This document shows positions 45,603 through 56,308 of a stretch of DNA of 64,000 bases, piece after piece. A program made the position numbers and the translations under genes. Location of the stretch: assembly GCF_007998985.1 (NCBI RefSeq), contig NZ_CP041659.1:1486001-1550000 (forward strand), given 5' to 3'. The stretch's first letter is position 1. Each line of letters starts with the position of its first letter. Source of the stretch: Sphingomonas xanthus. GTDB taxonomy: Bacteria > Pseudomonadota > Alphaproteobacteria > Sphingomonadales > Sphingomonadaceae. The notes below the pieces were generated by a model. That model was given only the letters and a program-made list of their open reading frames with translations. It was not told where the DNA came from and made no database searches.

Positions 45603-46805
45603 TCAGCCGATAACGCCAGTCCTGCGTCCTGCCGCTTCGAACATACCTAGGATCTCATTGACCTGTTCGCTGCTATGCTCCGCGCACAACGAGCAACGCA
45701 GTAATGTCATGTTGCCCGGCGTCGCCGGCGGGCGTGCAAGGTTGACGTAAAGTCCTTCATGCAGAAGCGCTTCCCACATCGCCGCGCCGCGTTCCAGGTC
45801 GGGCAAGATCACGGCGATAATCGCCGATTGCGGGGTTTCGGTGCCAAGCTTGAAGCCGAGCGCCTTCAGCCCCGCATGCAGCTTCTTGCTGTTTTGCCAC
45901 AAATGGTCGCGCTTGGCCTTGCCGTGCATCAGCTTGCGGATCGATGTCGCGGCGGTGGCGACAACCGACGGCGGCAGCGACGCGGTGAACACATAAGGCC
46001 GGCACACCAGCCGGAGGATCTCGAACTTGGGGTGGTTCGACACGCAAAATCCGCCGACCGTGCCGACGGACTTGGAAAAGGTGCCGATGATGAAATCGAT
46101 GTCGTCGATCACGCCCTGCGCCTCGGCCACGCCGCGGCCATTGTCGCCGATGAAGCCCATCGAATGGGCCTCGTCGACCAGGACCATCGCGCCATGGGCC
46201 TTCGATATGGCAACCATTTCCTTGAGCGGCGCAATGTCGCCGAGCATCGAATAAACGCCTTCCAGCACGACCAGCTTGCCGGCTTCGGGAGGAAGTCGTT
46301 TCAGCCGCTTTTCGAGCGCGTCGACGTCGTTATGGCGGAAAGGCACGATCTGGGCGTTGCCGAGCGCGCAACCGTCATAGATTGAGGCATGACTGTCGAT
46401 GTCGAGGATGATGTAATCATCCTTGCCGGCCAAGGTCGAGATGATGCCGAGGTTCGCCTGGTATCCGGTGGAAAACACCATGGCATGATCCATGGCGTAG
46501 AAGTCCTTTAGCGCGTCCTCGACGGCCTTGTGGCCGACATAGGTGCCATTGAGGACCCGGCTGCCGGTGGTGCCGGAGCCGAATTCGTCGAGCGCTTTCT
46601 TGCCCGCAGCGATGACCTCCGGGTCGAAGGTCATGCCCATATAGTTGTAGGTGCCCAGGAGGATGGTCTTCCGGCCGCTGCAGATGGCGACGGTCGGTGA
46701 AACCACTTCCTCCATCACCAGTCCGAAAGGATCGGTAAGGCCGGTCGACAGCAATTGTTCGCGGGTTTCGATCAGCGGATCGAACTTGGAGAAAAGGTCG
46801 GTCAC
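45603..46805 (-). CDS. spt: serine palmitoyltransferase
   Basis: Condenses serine and an acyl thioester to 3-ketosphinganine, first step of sphingolipid synthesis. It is a fold-type I PLP enzyme of 401 residues that closely follows the soluble Sphingomonas enzyme: LGTYNYMGMTFDPEVI, DIDSHASIYDG with the PLP-stacking His near 139, VDEAHSMGF and the PLP Lys in GTFSKSVGTVGG near 245. The GTG at 46805 starts one base after the ACP stop; an ATG at 46838 would overlap the ACP gene. The dedicated ACP upstream probably supplies the acyl chain. Confidence 0.93.
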   Translation of the reverse strand: MTDLFSKFDPLIETREQLLSTGLTDPFGLVMEEVVSPTVAICSGRKTILLGTYNYMGMTFDPEVIAAGKKALDEFGSGTTGSRVLNGTYVGHKAVEDALKDFYAMDHAMVFSTGYQANLGIISTLAGKDDYIILDIDSHASIYDGCALGNAQIVPFRHNDVDALEKRLKRLPPEAGKLVVLEGVYSMLGDIAPLKEMVAISKAHGAMVLVDEAHSMGFIGDNGRGVAEAQGVIDDIDFIIGTFSKSVGTVGGFCVSNHPKFEILRLVCRPYVFTASLPPSVVATAATSIRKLMHGKAKRDHLWQNSKKLHAGLKALGFKLGTETPQSAIIAVILPDLERGAAMWEALLHEGLYVNLARPPATPGNMTLLRCSLCAEHSSEQVNEILGMFEAAGRRTGVIG

Positions 46806-46806
46806 C

Positions 46807-47052
46807 TCAGTCGGCCTTGAGCTTGCCGACCGCATCAACCAGCTGGTCGACCGTCTCGATCTCGGCGGCCTGGTTCATGGTGATGATGATGTCGAATTCA
46901 TCTTCGACATTGGCGACGAAATCCATCACAGTCAGGCTGTCCCATTCAAGATCCTGGGCGAAACGGGTCGAGCCGTCGACCTCAGTTCCCTTTTTGTTGA
47001 ACGGTTCGATCAGGCCCTTGACGATGGCCTCGGTTTGCTCGCGGTCTGTCAT
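46807..47052 (-). CDS. acyl carrier protein linked to SPT
   Basis: An 81-residue ACP. The phosphopantetheine Ser is in WDSLTVMDFVA near residue 37. The acidic helix (EDEFDIIITMN) is typical. Its position directly ahead of spt, with a 1-base gap, matches the specialised ACP found with spt in Sphingomonas and Caulobacter, distinct from the fatty-acid ACP. Confidence 0.9.
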   Translation of the reverse strand: MTDREQTEAIVKGLIEPFNKKGTEVDGSTRFAQDLEWDSLTVMDFVANVEDEFDIIITMNQAAEIETVDQLVDAVGKLKAD

Positions 47053-47215
47053 TGCAGCGTCCTACGGTTGCGCGGGCGCTTTCGCAACGAAATCGGGCGG
47101 GAAAGTGGCGCGCGGCGCCAAATGACGGCCGCCGCTGATCGAACCGACAGGCTGCTGGTCTAGCGCGGCTGGCCAATGTGAACCGGTTGCCATAGCCTTG
47201 GGTTGGAGGTTCGCC

Positions 47216-48301
47216 TTGCCAATTGCCCGCCTTGGAATGGCCCTTTCGCTCGTGCTGGCCGATCCCGCGCTCGCGCTCGGCGCCCAGGGGTCCGGTCCGC
47301 CGGCCGTCGCCAAGCCGCGTCCTGCTCCCGACCGGCCTTCGACGATGCCGCCGTTGCCTCCTGCAGTCATCGACGATGAACTGGCCATTGGCGGCACTGA
47401 GGTCGATGCAAAACAGGTCAAGACCCGCCTGACAGTCGAAGTGCTGGTCAACGGCCGGGGCCCCTACCAATTCCTCGTCGACAGCGGGGCCGACACGTCC
47501 GTCGTCGGGTTGCGCATCGCCCGCGACTTGGAACTGCCGCTGGGATCCCCGGTGATCCTTAACGGGATGACGTCGCGCAATATCGTCGACCGCGTGGTGG
47601 TGAACGAGCTGACGCTCGGTCAAAGCACGATCCGCGGCCTCGAGCTGCCCGCGCTCAAGGAACAGGATATGGGCGGCGCCGGAATGATCGGGATCGACGC
47701 ACTGGTCCAGCAGCGGCTGATGATGGACTTTGAAAAGAAGATCATCCGCGTCGAGGACGCCCGCGAACCCGCCAAGGTGCTGGATGGGGAGATCGTCGTC
47801 ACGGCCCGGCGCCAGCGCGGCCAGCTGATCCTGACCGAAGTATCCATTGGCAAAGTTCAGATCGAGGCCGTCATCGATACCGGCACCGAGATTTCGATCG
47901 GCAATACGGCGCTGCGCGACAAGCTGTTCCGTGGACGGCGGGACCGGCCGCTGACCGTTGCGGCGACGGGCGTCACGGGCGTCACGGTGAACCTCGAACT
48001 GGCGATAGTGAAGGAGCTCCGGCTAGGCTCGGTGATTCTGCGTAACGTCCCGATCGCCTTTGCCGACCTGCCACCGTTCGAGGTGTTCGGCCTTAAGGAC
48101 GAGCCTTCGCTCTTGATTGGCACCGACCTTCTCGAAACCTTTCGGCGCGTCTCGCTGGACTTCAGGTCGCGTAAGGTCCGGTTCCAGCTGCGCCGATGCG
48201 GATCGTCGATTGTCGAGTTTGCGACGATGGAAAGCTCGACCATTTCGCGCCTGTCTTCGGGCGGGAATGACTCAGTTTGCCGGCGCGAGGCCCGGGACTA
48301 G
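47216..48301 (+). CDS. exported retropepsin-like aspartic protease
   Basis: A protein of 361 residues with a signal peptide from the TTG at 47216, which follows GGAGG by 6 bases. Two retroviral-type aspartyl protease motifs are present: FLVDSGADTSVVGLRIAR (about residue 95) and AVIDTGTEISIGNTALR (about 220). The full protein therefore has both half-sites, unlike retropepsins, which dimerise. It probably acts in the periplasm on unknown substrates. The last 50 residues are of low similarity. Confidence 0.82.
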   Translation: MPIARLGMALSLVLADPALALGAQGSGPPAVAKPRPAPDRPSTMPPLPPAVIDDELAIGGTEVDAKQVKTRLTVEVLVNGRGPYQFLVDSGADTSVVGLRIARDLELPLGSPVILNGMTSRNIVDRVVVNELTLGQSTIRGLELPALKEQDMGGAGMIGIDALVQQRLMMDFEKKIIRVEDAREPAKVLDGEIVVTARRQRGQLILTEVSIGKVQIEAVIDTGTEISIGNTALRDKLFRGRRDRPLTVAATGVTGVTVNLELAIVKELRLGSVILRNVPIAFADLPPFEVFGLKDEPSLLIGTDLLETFRRVSLDFRSRKVRFQLRRCGSSIVEFATMESSTISRLSSGGNDSVCRREARD

Positions 48302-48372
48302 CAGGCGGCGGGGCTTGCGTTGGATTGCAAAGCGCGGTTGCATGGCAATCCTGAAGGAACGGGGAACAATAG

Positions 48373-48948
48373 ATGAGCGAATCCGGGTCCGGACCCCATG
48401 CCGGTGACAACGCGCCTGACCGTTCGGCAGCATCAGGCGATGGCCGCTTCTTCGAGCCTGAATATATCAACGTCTTGGTGTCGGCCCATGCTGGCAATCT
48501 CGAAATGTCGAATATGGCGGACAGCAAGGCCTCGATCCTGCTGGGCGCGAGCTTCGTCGTCTTCGGCCTGTCGATCTCGGACATCGCAGAGGGCAAGGCC
48601 AGCATCCCGCTGGTCGTCCTGACGCTCTTTTCCTTCGCGGCCACCGTCCTCGGCGTGCTGACGGTGCGGCCGACCCGCATTCGCGACTGGAAGGTCGAAC
48701 CGGGCAAGGCCAACATCATGTTCTTCGGAAGCTTCACCAACGTCAGCCGGGAGCAATATATCGAACAATGCGTCGATACGCTCGCCTCGCAGGAAGGGTC
48801 GATCCGGGCGATGGCCGGCGACATTTACGATCATGGCAAGCTGCTCAAGAGCGAAAAGTTCAAATGGCTCTACTGGAGCTATACCGCGTTCCTCTGGGGG
48901 ATGTGGATCACGGCGGTTGTCGTAATCGCCGACGTCTACATGTCCTGA
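48373..48948 (+). CDS. DUF5706 / Pycsar-effector-like membrane protein
   Basis: A 191-residue protein with the signature of PycTM effectors. A soluble N-terminus leads to NMADSKASILLGASFVVFG (about residues 47-65), two membrane helices (about 53-71 and 78-98), then YIEQCVDTLASQEGSIRAMAGDIYDHGKLLKSEKFKWLYWSY and a last helix (about 168-188). In Pycsar defence this family opens membranes after binding cUMP or cCMP. No cyclase is in the window, so it is an orphan and may have another role. It is followed 5 bases later by a convergent ion channel gene. Confidence 0.8.
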   Translation: MSESGSGPHAGDNAPDRSAASGDGRFFEPEYINVLVSAHAGNLEMSNMADSKASILLGASFVVFGLSISDIAEGKASIPLVVLTLFSFAATVLGVLTVRPTRIRDWKVEPGKANIMFFGSFTNVSREQYIEQCVDTLASQEGSIRAMAGDIYDHGKLLKSEKFKWLYWSYTAFLWGMWITAVVVIADVYMS

Positions 48949-48952
48949 TCGG

Positions 48953-49720
48953 TCAGTCGGCCGGTTTTTCCCGGCGGCGCTGCATCACATCGCTCATCGC
49001 CGCGGCGAGAATCCCTGTAGGCAGCGCAATTGTCCCGATGGCCGCGATCGATACCAACGCGGAAAAGAACTTGCCCAGCGCAGTTACCGGATAGACGTCG
49101 CCATAACCGACCGTCGTCAGGGTGACGATGCCCCACCAGAAAGCGCGCGGAATGCTGCCGAACTTGTCGGGCTGCGCTTCGCTCTCGGCCCAGTAAAGCA
49201 GGGAACTGGCGATCAGCAGGGTGAATGCAGCGAGCGAGAAGGCAAGGAACAGTTCTTCGCGGCGCGAATGAAGCGCTTCGCCCAGATCGCGCCAGGCGCG
49301 GGAGAAGCGGCCGAGCCTGGCCAGGCGCAGGATCCGAAAGAAGCGCACGAAGCGAAGCATCAGCGTTGCACCGTCGGCAAATGCGAAAAATGAGGGGATG
49401 ATTGCCAGCAGGTCGACGATCGAGGCTGGCGACGTCACGAACTTCAGTCGCGGATGTTTCGCGGCGCCAAAAACAGGATTCAGGTCGGCGACCCACAGCC
49501 GCAACAGATACTCGACTGAAAACAGGATGCCGAAGCTCAGTTCGAGCGCCTGGAACAGGGTTTCGCGCCCGGCGGAAACGGTTGGCTCGGTCTCGATGAC
49601 CGCCGCGGCTACCGCGGCGAGGATCATGAAGATGACTAGCCGGTTGGTCGCGGACAGGCCGGACTCGCGCGCGGTCGGATCGACCTGCCGGAACACCACG
49701 CCTTTGATACCCTTTACCAT
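48953..49720 (-). CDS. voltage-gated-type ion channel (potassium filter)
   Basis: A protein of 255 residues with a six-helix voltage-channel layout. Helix 4 has regularly spaced arginines (LRFVRFFRILRLARLGRF), and the pore loop reads WGIVTLTTVGYGDVYP, the K+ selectivity filter TVGYGD. ATG 49720 follows a G-rich box. The C-terminal tail is short and no nucleotide-binding domain is present. The convergent DUF5706 gene is 5 bases away. Confidence 0.88.
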   Translation of the reverse strand: MVKGIKGVVFRQVDPTARESGLSATNRLVIFMILAAVAAAVIETEPTVSAGRETLFQALELSFGILFSVEYLLRLWVADLNPVFGAAKHPRLKFVTSPASIVDLLAIIPSFFAFADGATLMLRFVRFFRILRLARLGRFSRAWRDLGEALHSRREELFLAFSLAAFTLLIASSLLYWAESEAQPDKFGSIPRAFWWGIVTLTTVGYGDVYPVTALGKFFSALVSIAAIGTIALPTGILAAAMSDVMQRRREKPAD

Positions 49721-49795
49721 GATGCCCCCGCGATGGCCCGTGTGACGCAAGGCTAGCCTAAGGTCGCGATCCTGTTGAGTCAGGATCGGACGGTG

Positions 49796-51786
<1,991 letters not shown>

Positions 51787-52368
51787 CTATTCGCCGACGA
51801 TCCCCTTGATCAGTCCGACCGCATCGTCGCGCACCGCGATCCGCGCAAGGCCGGTCGCTTCGGCCACCTCCTCGCCGACCAAGCTGTCGCCGATCGCCAG
51901 CAGCACCAGTCCCAGTGTGACCCGGTCCATCGGCCGTTGGTCGCCCGATTCGCGAAAATCCTCGACGATAGAACGGATGGTGGTGATCAGCGGTTCGAGC
52001 GCCTGACGCTGCCGGGTGAGTGCGATCCAGCCGATCAACTCGCCCGCGCGCTCGGCATGGAAGGCGTCGAACATGGTGTTGACGACATCGCGGGCGCTGG
52101 CTTCGCCGCGCCGGCGCTTGCCGATGGCGGCCCGGATCGATCGTGAAACCGTCAGGCTGATATCTTCGGCAAGCGCCTGGTGCAGGCCCGCTACACTGCC
52201 GAAATGATGAAGAAGATTGGCGTGGGTCCGGCCAATTCTGGCGGCCACCGCCTTCAAGGTGACGCCGCCCATGCCTTCGTCGCGCAATAGGTCGCGCGCC
52301 GCCGCAACCGCAGTTGCGCGTGCGTCATCGGGGGATTGGCGTTTCCGCTTCGCTATTGTTATTGACAT
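51787..52368 (-). CDS. TetR/AcrR family regulator
   Basis: A 193-residue repressor type. The helix-turn-helix is near residues 28-48 (LKAVAARIGRTHANLLHHFG). The rest is the helical ligand domain. Its ATG lies inside the perfect palindrome TGACATTTATGTCA, so it probably represses itself and the divergent hydrolase gene. Confidence 0.9.
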   Translation of the reverse strand: MSITIAKRKRQSPDDARATAVAAARDLLRDEGMGGVTLKAVAARIGRTHANLLHHFGSVAGLHQALAEDISLTVSRSIRAAIGKRRRGEASARDVVNTMFDAFHAERAGELIGWIALTRQRQALEPLITTIRSIVEDFRESGDQRPMDRVTLGLVLLAIGDSLVGEEVAEATGLARIAVRDDAVGLIKGIVGE

Positions 52369-52376
52369 TTATGTCA
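52363..52376. promoter_or_regulatory. candidate TetR operator with overlapping -35
   Basis: TGACAT-TT-ATGTCA is a perfect 14-base palindrome. It overlaps the regulator's start codon on one strand, and on the other it includes a consensus TTGACA (52362-52367) that could be the -35 of the hydrolase gene at 52421; the matching -10 (about 52384-52390) is weak. Confidence 0.6.
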
Positions 52377-52420
52377 GCTAATTCACCATGTGACTGCAAC
52401 CTGTTCCTTGGAGTGGATTG

Positions 52421-53308
52421 ATGACCTCCGCAAGCATCGCCCGCCAGAAGACCCCGGCCGATCTCACCATCACCCCGCGTGACCGGCGTTTCGGCCGGGA
52501 CGCCAAGCCGACCCGCTGGTGGAACGGTGGCGATCCGGTCGCGACCGCGGTCTATAACGCCCTCTCGGCGACCTTTCCGAAGGGCGAGGCCTTCTTTGTG
52601 GAAAGCGTGCGAACGTTTCGCGAGGGTGCACCGCCCAAGCTCGCGGAGGAAATTCGCGGCTTCACCACCCAGGAAGTAATTCACAGCCGCGAACATGCCG
52701 CCTTCAACAAGGCGGCGCTCGATGCAGGCTATGTGTTGCAGGGGCTGGAAGATCGGGTTGAGTGGCGCCTCGACATGGTCCGGTCGAAGCCCCCGATCGC
52801 CTCGCTCGCGGCCACGATGGCGCTTGAACATTTCACCGCCATCCTTGCTCACGAACTACTCGCCGACCCTCGTCACCTGGCCAATGCGGAGGGCGAGGCT
52901 GCACGGTTGTGGCAATGGCATGCGGTGGAGGAGATCGAACATAAGGGAGTCGCCTACGACACCTGGCTCTACGCCACCCGCGATTGGACCCGGCGCAAGC
53001 GGTGGACGGTCAAGGCCAAGGTAATGATGCTGGTCACCCGCAATTTCCTCGTCGACCGGACTCGCGGTGCCCTGGAGCTGCTGCGGCAGGACGGAATCAC
53101 CGGCCCCCGGGCCTGGGGCCGGCTGCTGTGGTTCATGTGGGTCCGGCCCGGCATGATGCGCAAGATATTCGGGGCTTGGGCGAGCTTCTTCTTGCCGGGA
53201 TTCCATCCCTGGAACGAGGATGATCGCGCGCTTATCAAAACTTATGAGCAGCAGGCCCCCGCCGCCGAACCCGGGAGAATGGTCCGGCGGGCGAAGGCTG
53301 CGGCCTAG
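52421..53308 (+). CDS. metal-dependent hydrolase family (PF10118-type)
   Basis: A protein of 295 residues of the predicted metal-dependent hydrolase family. Seen are RWWNGGDPVATAVYNALSATFPKGEAFF at the start, GFTTQEVIHSREHAAFN (about residue 90), MALEHFTAI and WQWHAVEEIEHKGVAYD (about 170), whose Glu/His set resembles a di-iron ferritin-like site. The family has no proven reaction. It is divergent from the TetR regulator. Its stop overlaps the convergent GNAT gene by 4 bases. Confidence 0.85.
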   Translation: MTSASIARQKTPADLTITPRDRRFGRDAKPTRWWNGGDPVATAVYNALSATFPKGEAFFVESVRTFREGAPPKLAEEIRGFTTQEVIHSREHAAFNKAALDAGYVLQGLEDRVEWRLDMVRSKPPIASLAATMALEHFTAILAHELLADPRHLANAEGEAARLWQWHAVEEIEHKGVAYDTWLYATRDWTRRKRWTVKAKVMMLVTRNFLVDRTRGALELLRQDGITGPRAWGRLLWFMWVRPGMMRKIFGAWASFFLPGFHPWNEDDRALIKTYEQQAPAAEPGRMVRRAKAAA

Positions 53309-53850
53309 GCGGCCAGCGACGCGTCGACATCGGCCCGGCTAGCCAGCGACAGGCGCAAGATGCGCGACAGGCCCGACCCGCCGCGTCCGCAACTGTAGCG
53401 CTCGGCGCTAAGGCCGGTGGACACGAAGCCGAGCTTCTCGAGCACCCGGCCCGAGCCCGGATTGTCGACGAAATGCGATCCTTCGAGGCGCGGAAGCTTG
53501 AGCGTCCGGGCGATATCGATCAGTGCTCGCCCGGCCTCGGTGGCGAAACCCTTGCCCCAGTGCTGGCGGGCGATCCAATAGCCCAGTTCGACCGCACCCG
53601 AGGGGCGCCGGCCAAGGCCGCAGGCGCCGATGATGCGCGGAGGACCGTCGGTGCGTTCGCAGATCAGGAAACTCGGCAAGACCGGGTCGCGGGGCGCCGC
53701 AAGAAATGCCTCCGCGTCCTCCAAGGCATAAGGCCAGGGTGCCGTGGCCAAGTTGCGGACGATCTGTTCGTCTGCGATCGCGCAGGCCAATTCCGGCGCG
53801 TCCTCGGCCCAGCCGGGTCTCAATAACAGGCGTTCGGTTCTGGCAAACAT
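53305..53850 (-). CDS. GNAT family N-acetyltransferase (RimJ/RimL type)
   Basis: A protein of 181 residues from the ATG at 53850. The features are RTERLLLRPGWAEDAPELACAI, IIGACGLGRRPSGAVELGYWIARQHWGKGFATEAGRALI with the acetyl-CoA loop, and DNPGSGRVLEKLGFVSTGL. Similar enzymes acetylate ribosomal proteins or small molecules. A longer open reading frame upstream runs through the L27 terminator and is not credible. Confidence 0.87.
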   Translation of the reverse strand: MFARTERLLLRPGWAEDAPELACAIADEQIVRNLATAPWPYALEDAEAFLAAPRDPVLPSFLICERTDGPPRIIGACGLGRRPSGAVELGYWIARQHWGKGFATEAGRALIDIARTLKLPRLEGSHFVDNPGSGRVLEKLGFVSTGLSAERYSCGRGGSGLSRILRLSLASRADVDASLAA

Positions 53851-53933
53851 GACCAACGTCCTCCTCCCTTCGGGCTCCCCGCTAGGGCCGCCCTGTTGCA
53901 GTTTCGGGAGAAGAAAGGGTCGTTTTCGTGACC

Positions 53934-53970
53934 AAAAAAAAGGGAGAGGAGGGGGCTTCCCTCTTCTCCC
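53934..53970 (-). terminator. terminator of the rplU-rpmA operon
   Basis: On the minus strand the arms 53970-53959 and 53953-53942 pair over 12 positions with one G-U, followed by eight Ts (53941-53934). The plus strand also ends in a T run (53971-53975), so it may work in both directions. Confidence 0.85.
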
Positions 53971-54046
53971 TTTTTCGATTCCTGGTTTGCAGGTCTCGAT
54001 CCGGGCTGCCCCCTCGCGGGAGCGGCCCTTTATCGACCGATCCCGA

Positions 54047-54319
54047 TTATTCCGCCGCCTCTGGCATAATGGCTTCGACATGGACGTATTTGCGACCAAG
54101 CTTGCCATCGCGGAACGCGACGCGGCCGTCGGTAAGAGCAAAAAGGGTATGATCCTTGCCCAGGCCGACGTTCGTCCCCGGGTACCAGCGCGTGCCGCGC
54201 TGACGCACAATGATGTTCCCGCCGCGAACCACTTCGCCGCCGAACTTCTTCACGCCAAGGCGCTTTGCTTCTGAATCGCGGCCGTTACGCGACGAGCCGC
54301 CAGCTTTTTTATGTGCCAT
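54047..54319 (-). CDS. rpmA: 50S ribosomal protein L27
   Basis: A 90-residue ribosomal protein with the conserved start [28 protein letters not shown] and [29 protein letters not shown]. It lies 12 bases after rplU and ahead of a strong terminator. Confidence 0.97.
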   Translation of the reverse strand: MAHKKAGGSSRNGRDSEAKRLGVKKFGGEVVRGGNIIVRQRGTRWYPGTNVGLGKDHTLFALTDGRVAFRDGKLGRKYVHVEAIMPEAAE

Positions 54320-54331
54320 TTTCTAGGACTC

Positions 54332-54838
54332 TTACTTCTTGGTCTTGGCCGCGGGGGCCTTCTTGGTTGCCGCCTTAGCAGGTGCAGCATCCTTTGTCGA
54401 CTTCGCCGCCTTGGGCGCGGCTTCCGCCTTGGCAGCGGTTTTCGGCTCGGCGGCCTTTTCCGCCTTGGCGGGCGCTGAAGCCTTTTCCTCGGCCTTGGCC
54501 GGGGCAGTCTTCTTCTCGGCCGGAGCCTTTTGCGCCTTCTGGCCGCCGATGCTCACGATCTCGAGGATCGTGTGCTGCTGGCGGTGACCGGCCTTGCGGC
54601 GGTAGTTATGGCGGCGGCGCTTCTTGAACACCGTGACCTTTTCGCCCTTGGCCTGGGCAACGATCTTTGCCGCGACGGTCAGGCCGTCGGTCGACTTTAG
54701 GTCCGATCCTTCGCCGGCCAGCAGGACATCAGTCAGGTCGATGCTGTCACCGGCGTCACCAGCCAGCTTTTCGACGACGATCTTGTCTCCGGGGGCAACG
54801 CGGTACTGCTTGCCACCCGTGCGCACGATAGCGAACAT
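54332..54838 (-). CDS. rplU: 50S ribosomal protein L21 with Ala/Lys-rich tail
   Basis: Residues 1-100 are L21 ([39 protein letters not shown]). The remaining 70 or so residues are a low-complexity Ala/Lys/Glu/Pro tail, so the protein is 168 residues against about 103 for E. coli. Such tails are common on alphaproteobacterial L21. ATG 54838 starts the conserved MFAIVRTGG. Confidence 0.97.
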   Translation of the reverse strand: MFAIVRTGGKQYRVAPGDKIVVEKLAGDAGDSIDLTDVLLAGEGSDLKSTDGLTVAAKIVAQAKGEKVTVFKKRRRHNYRRKAGHRQQHTILEIVSIGGQKAQKAPAEKKTAPAKAEEKASAPAKAEKAAEPKTAAKAEAAPKAAKSTKDAAPAKAATKKAPAAKTKK

Positions 54839-54917
54839 GGGCCTTATCACTTTCCGTCACGTATGAACCGCGCAAGGCTTGGCGCCGCGTGGCGACGCCC
54901 CGCGCGGGAAAGCGTGC

Positions 54918-54946
54918 CGCCTATGGGAGAGGGGCGATTCTGTCAA
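54918..54946 (-). promoter_or_regulatory. promoter of rplU-rpmA
   Basis: On the minus strand TTGACA (54946-54941) and TAGGCG (54923-54918) are separated by exactly 17 bases. The -35 is consensus and the -10 is weak. The leader to the rplU ATG is about 75 bases. Confidence 0.6.
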
Positions 54947-54960
54947 CCGCCGCAGGGCGA

Positions 54961-55317
54961 TTAATGGCGATGTTCGGGTTTCAGCTTGTAGCGCTGACCA
55001 TCGAATCCTTCGAACAGCGTGCCAATCGCCGGATGATCGATCGGCTCGCCCTCGTCGTCATGAACCAGGTTCTGCTGGCTGACATAGGCGACGTAGCTCG
55101 ACTCCGCATTTTCGGCGAGCAAGTGGTAAAAAGGCTGGTCCCTGGCCGGCCGCATCGCCTCGGGAATGGCCTCGTACCATTCCTCGCTATTGGCGAAGAC
55201 CGGGTCGACATCGAAGATCACGCCGCGAAAATCGAGCAGGCGATGACGAACCATCTCGCCGATGCCGTAGCGGGCCTGGGGGATCTTTTCCTGGGGAGAC
55301 GCAGTGGATACGGACAT
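54961..55317 (-). CDS. hspQ: heat shock protein HspQ
   Basis: A 118-residue protein of the HspQ/YccV hemimethylated-DNA-binding fold. The sequence ARYGIGEMVRHRLLDFRGVIFDVDPVF, ANSEEWYEAIPE, QPFYHLLAENAESSYVAYVSQQNLV is unmistakable. In enterobacteria HspQ is a Lon substrate and Lon activator. It sits between rplU and an SDR gene, all on the minus strand. Confidence 0.93.
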   Translation of the reverse strand: MSVSTASPQEKIPQARYGIGEMVRHRLLDFRGVIFDVDPVFANSEEWYEAIPEAMRPARDQPFYHLLAENAESSYVAYVSQQNLVHDDEGEPIDHPAIGTLFEGFDGQRYKLKPEHRH

Positions 55318-55356
55318 GGTCCCAATTTAGGGACTGCTCGGCTGAAGGCAAGGAAA

Positions 55357-56085
55357 TCAGCCGGGGATTTCCTTACCCCGCCAGTCGAAACAGCGGCCGC
55401 TGTCGCCGGGGCGCAGGCCGTCCAACACCGACAACAGAGCCCGGGCGCTCTGTTGCGGTGAAATCAGCTGCCCGTCGCGCAGGTTGCGCTGGAACGGCTT
55501 GCTGAGCCCGGTGTCGACGGTTCCGGGATGCAAGCCAACGAGGATCGCCTCCGGCCGGGTCCTGCCGAGCTCGATCGCCAGGGTACGGATGATCTGGTTC
55601 AGCGCCGCCTTTGAGGCTCGGTAACCAACCCAGCCGCCCAGCCGATTGTCCGCGATCGAACCGACCCGCGCTGACAGCGCCGCCATAACCGCGCGGCGAT
55701 CGGGGCGTAGCAGGGGGAGGAAGTGACGCATCACCAGTGCAGGGCCGATCGCATTGACCTGGAAATAGCGGTCCAGCGTTTCAGCACGGATTGCCCGCAT
55801 GCTCTTCTCCGGCTCGAGCGCTTTGTCATGGAGCAGGCCCGTAGCGAGGAAGATCAGATCAAACGGCCCGTCGGGGGACAATTCGGTCGCGGCCCGGGCG
55901 ATGCTGCCCGGATCGGTGAGGTCGACCGACGGGGTCGCTGAACGCGACAATTGGCGAACAGACGCACCGCGCTCCGCCAGCGCCGACGATAGGGCGCTGC
56001 CGATCCCTCCGGTCGAGCCGATGATGATCGCTTGCACATTGAGCCAACGTCCGCGATCCCGGGCGGGTTCAAACAGGCTTTGCAT
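55357..56085 (-). CDS. short-chain dehydrogenase (C-factor-like)
   Basis: A protein of 242 residues. The cofactor motif AIIIGSTGGIGSALSSALAERG and the catalytic YRASKAALN (Tyr-x3-Lys near residue 157) place it in the SDR superfamily, closest to the C-factor/CsgA type. No substrate can be inferred. The start is uncertain: ATG 56085 gives a 16-residue leader, GTG 56037 would start right at the Rossmann fold (VQAIIIGS). Confidence 0.85.
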   Translation of the reverse strand: MQSLFEPARDRGRWLNVQAIIIGSTGGIGSALSSALAERGASVRQLSRSATPSVDLTDPGSIARAATELSPDGPFDLIFLATGLLHDKALEPEKSMRAIRAETLDRYFQVNAIGPALVMRHFLPLLRPDRRAVMAALSARVGSIADNRLGGWVGYRASKAALNQIIRTLAIELGRTRPEAILVGLHPGTVDTGLSKPFQRNLRDGQLISPQQSARALLSVLDGLRPGDSGRCFDWRGKEIPG

Positions 56086-56156
56086 CTGCGGCAACCGCTG
56101 CTAGAGGCCGCCACCGACCTTGCCGGCCGTCCGCCGGCCCGGTGTTGCGCTTCTGC

Positions 56157-56246
<90 letters not shown>

Positions 56247-56308
56247 CATTCTGATGCTGTTGAGACGCTCCAGCTGGACGCCGATTGGCGCACGGCAAGG
56301 GAATCCCG

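Noticed and set aside
53851..54210. Longer version of the GNAT gene starting upstream of 53850
   Set aside because: It would read through the rplU-rpmA terminator and the 3' end of rpmA on an Arg-rich stretch; the ATG at 53850 begins the conserved domain.
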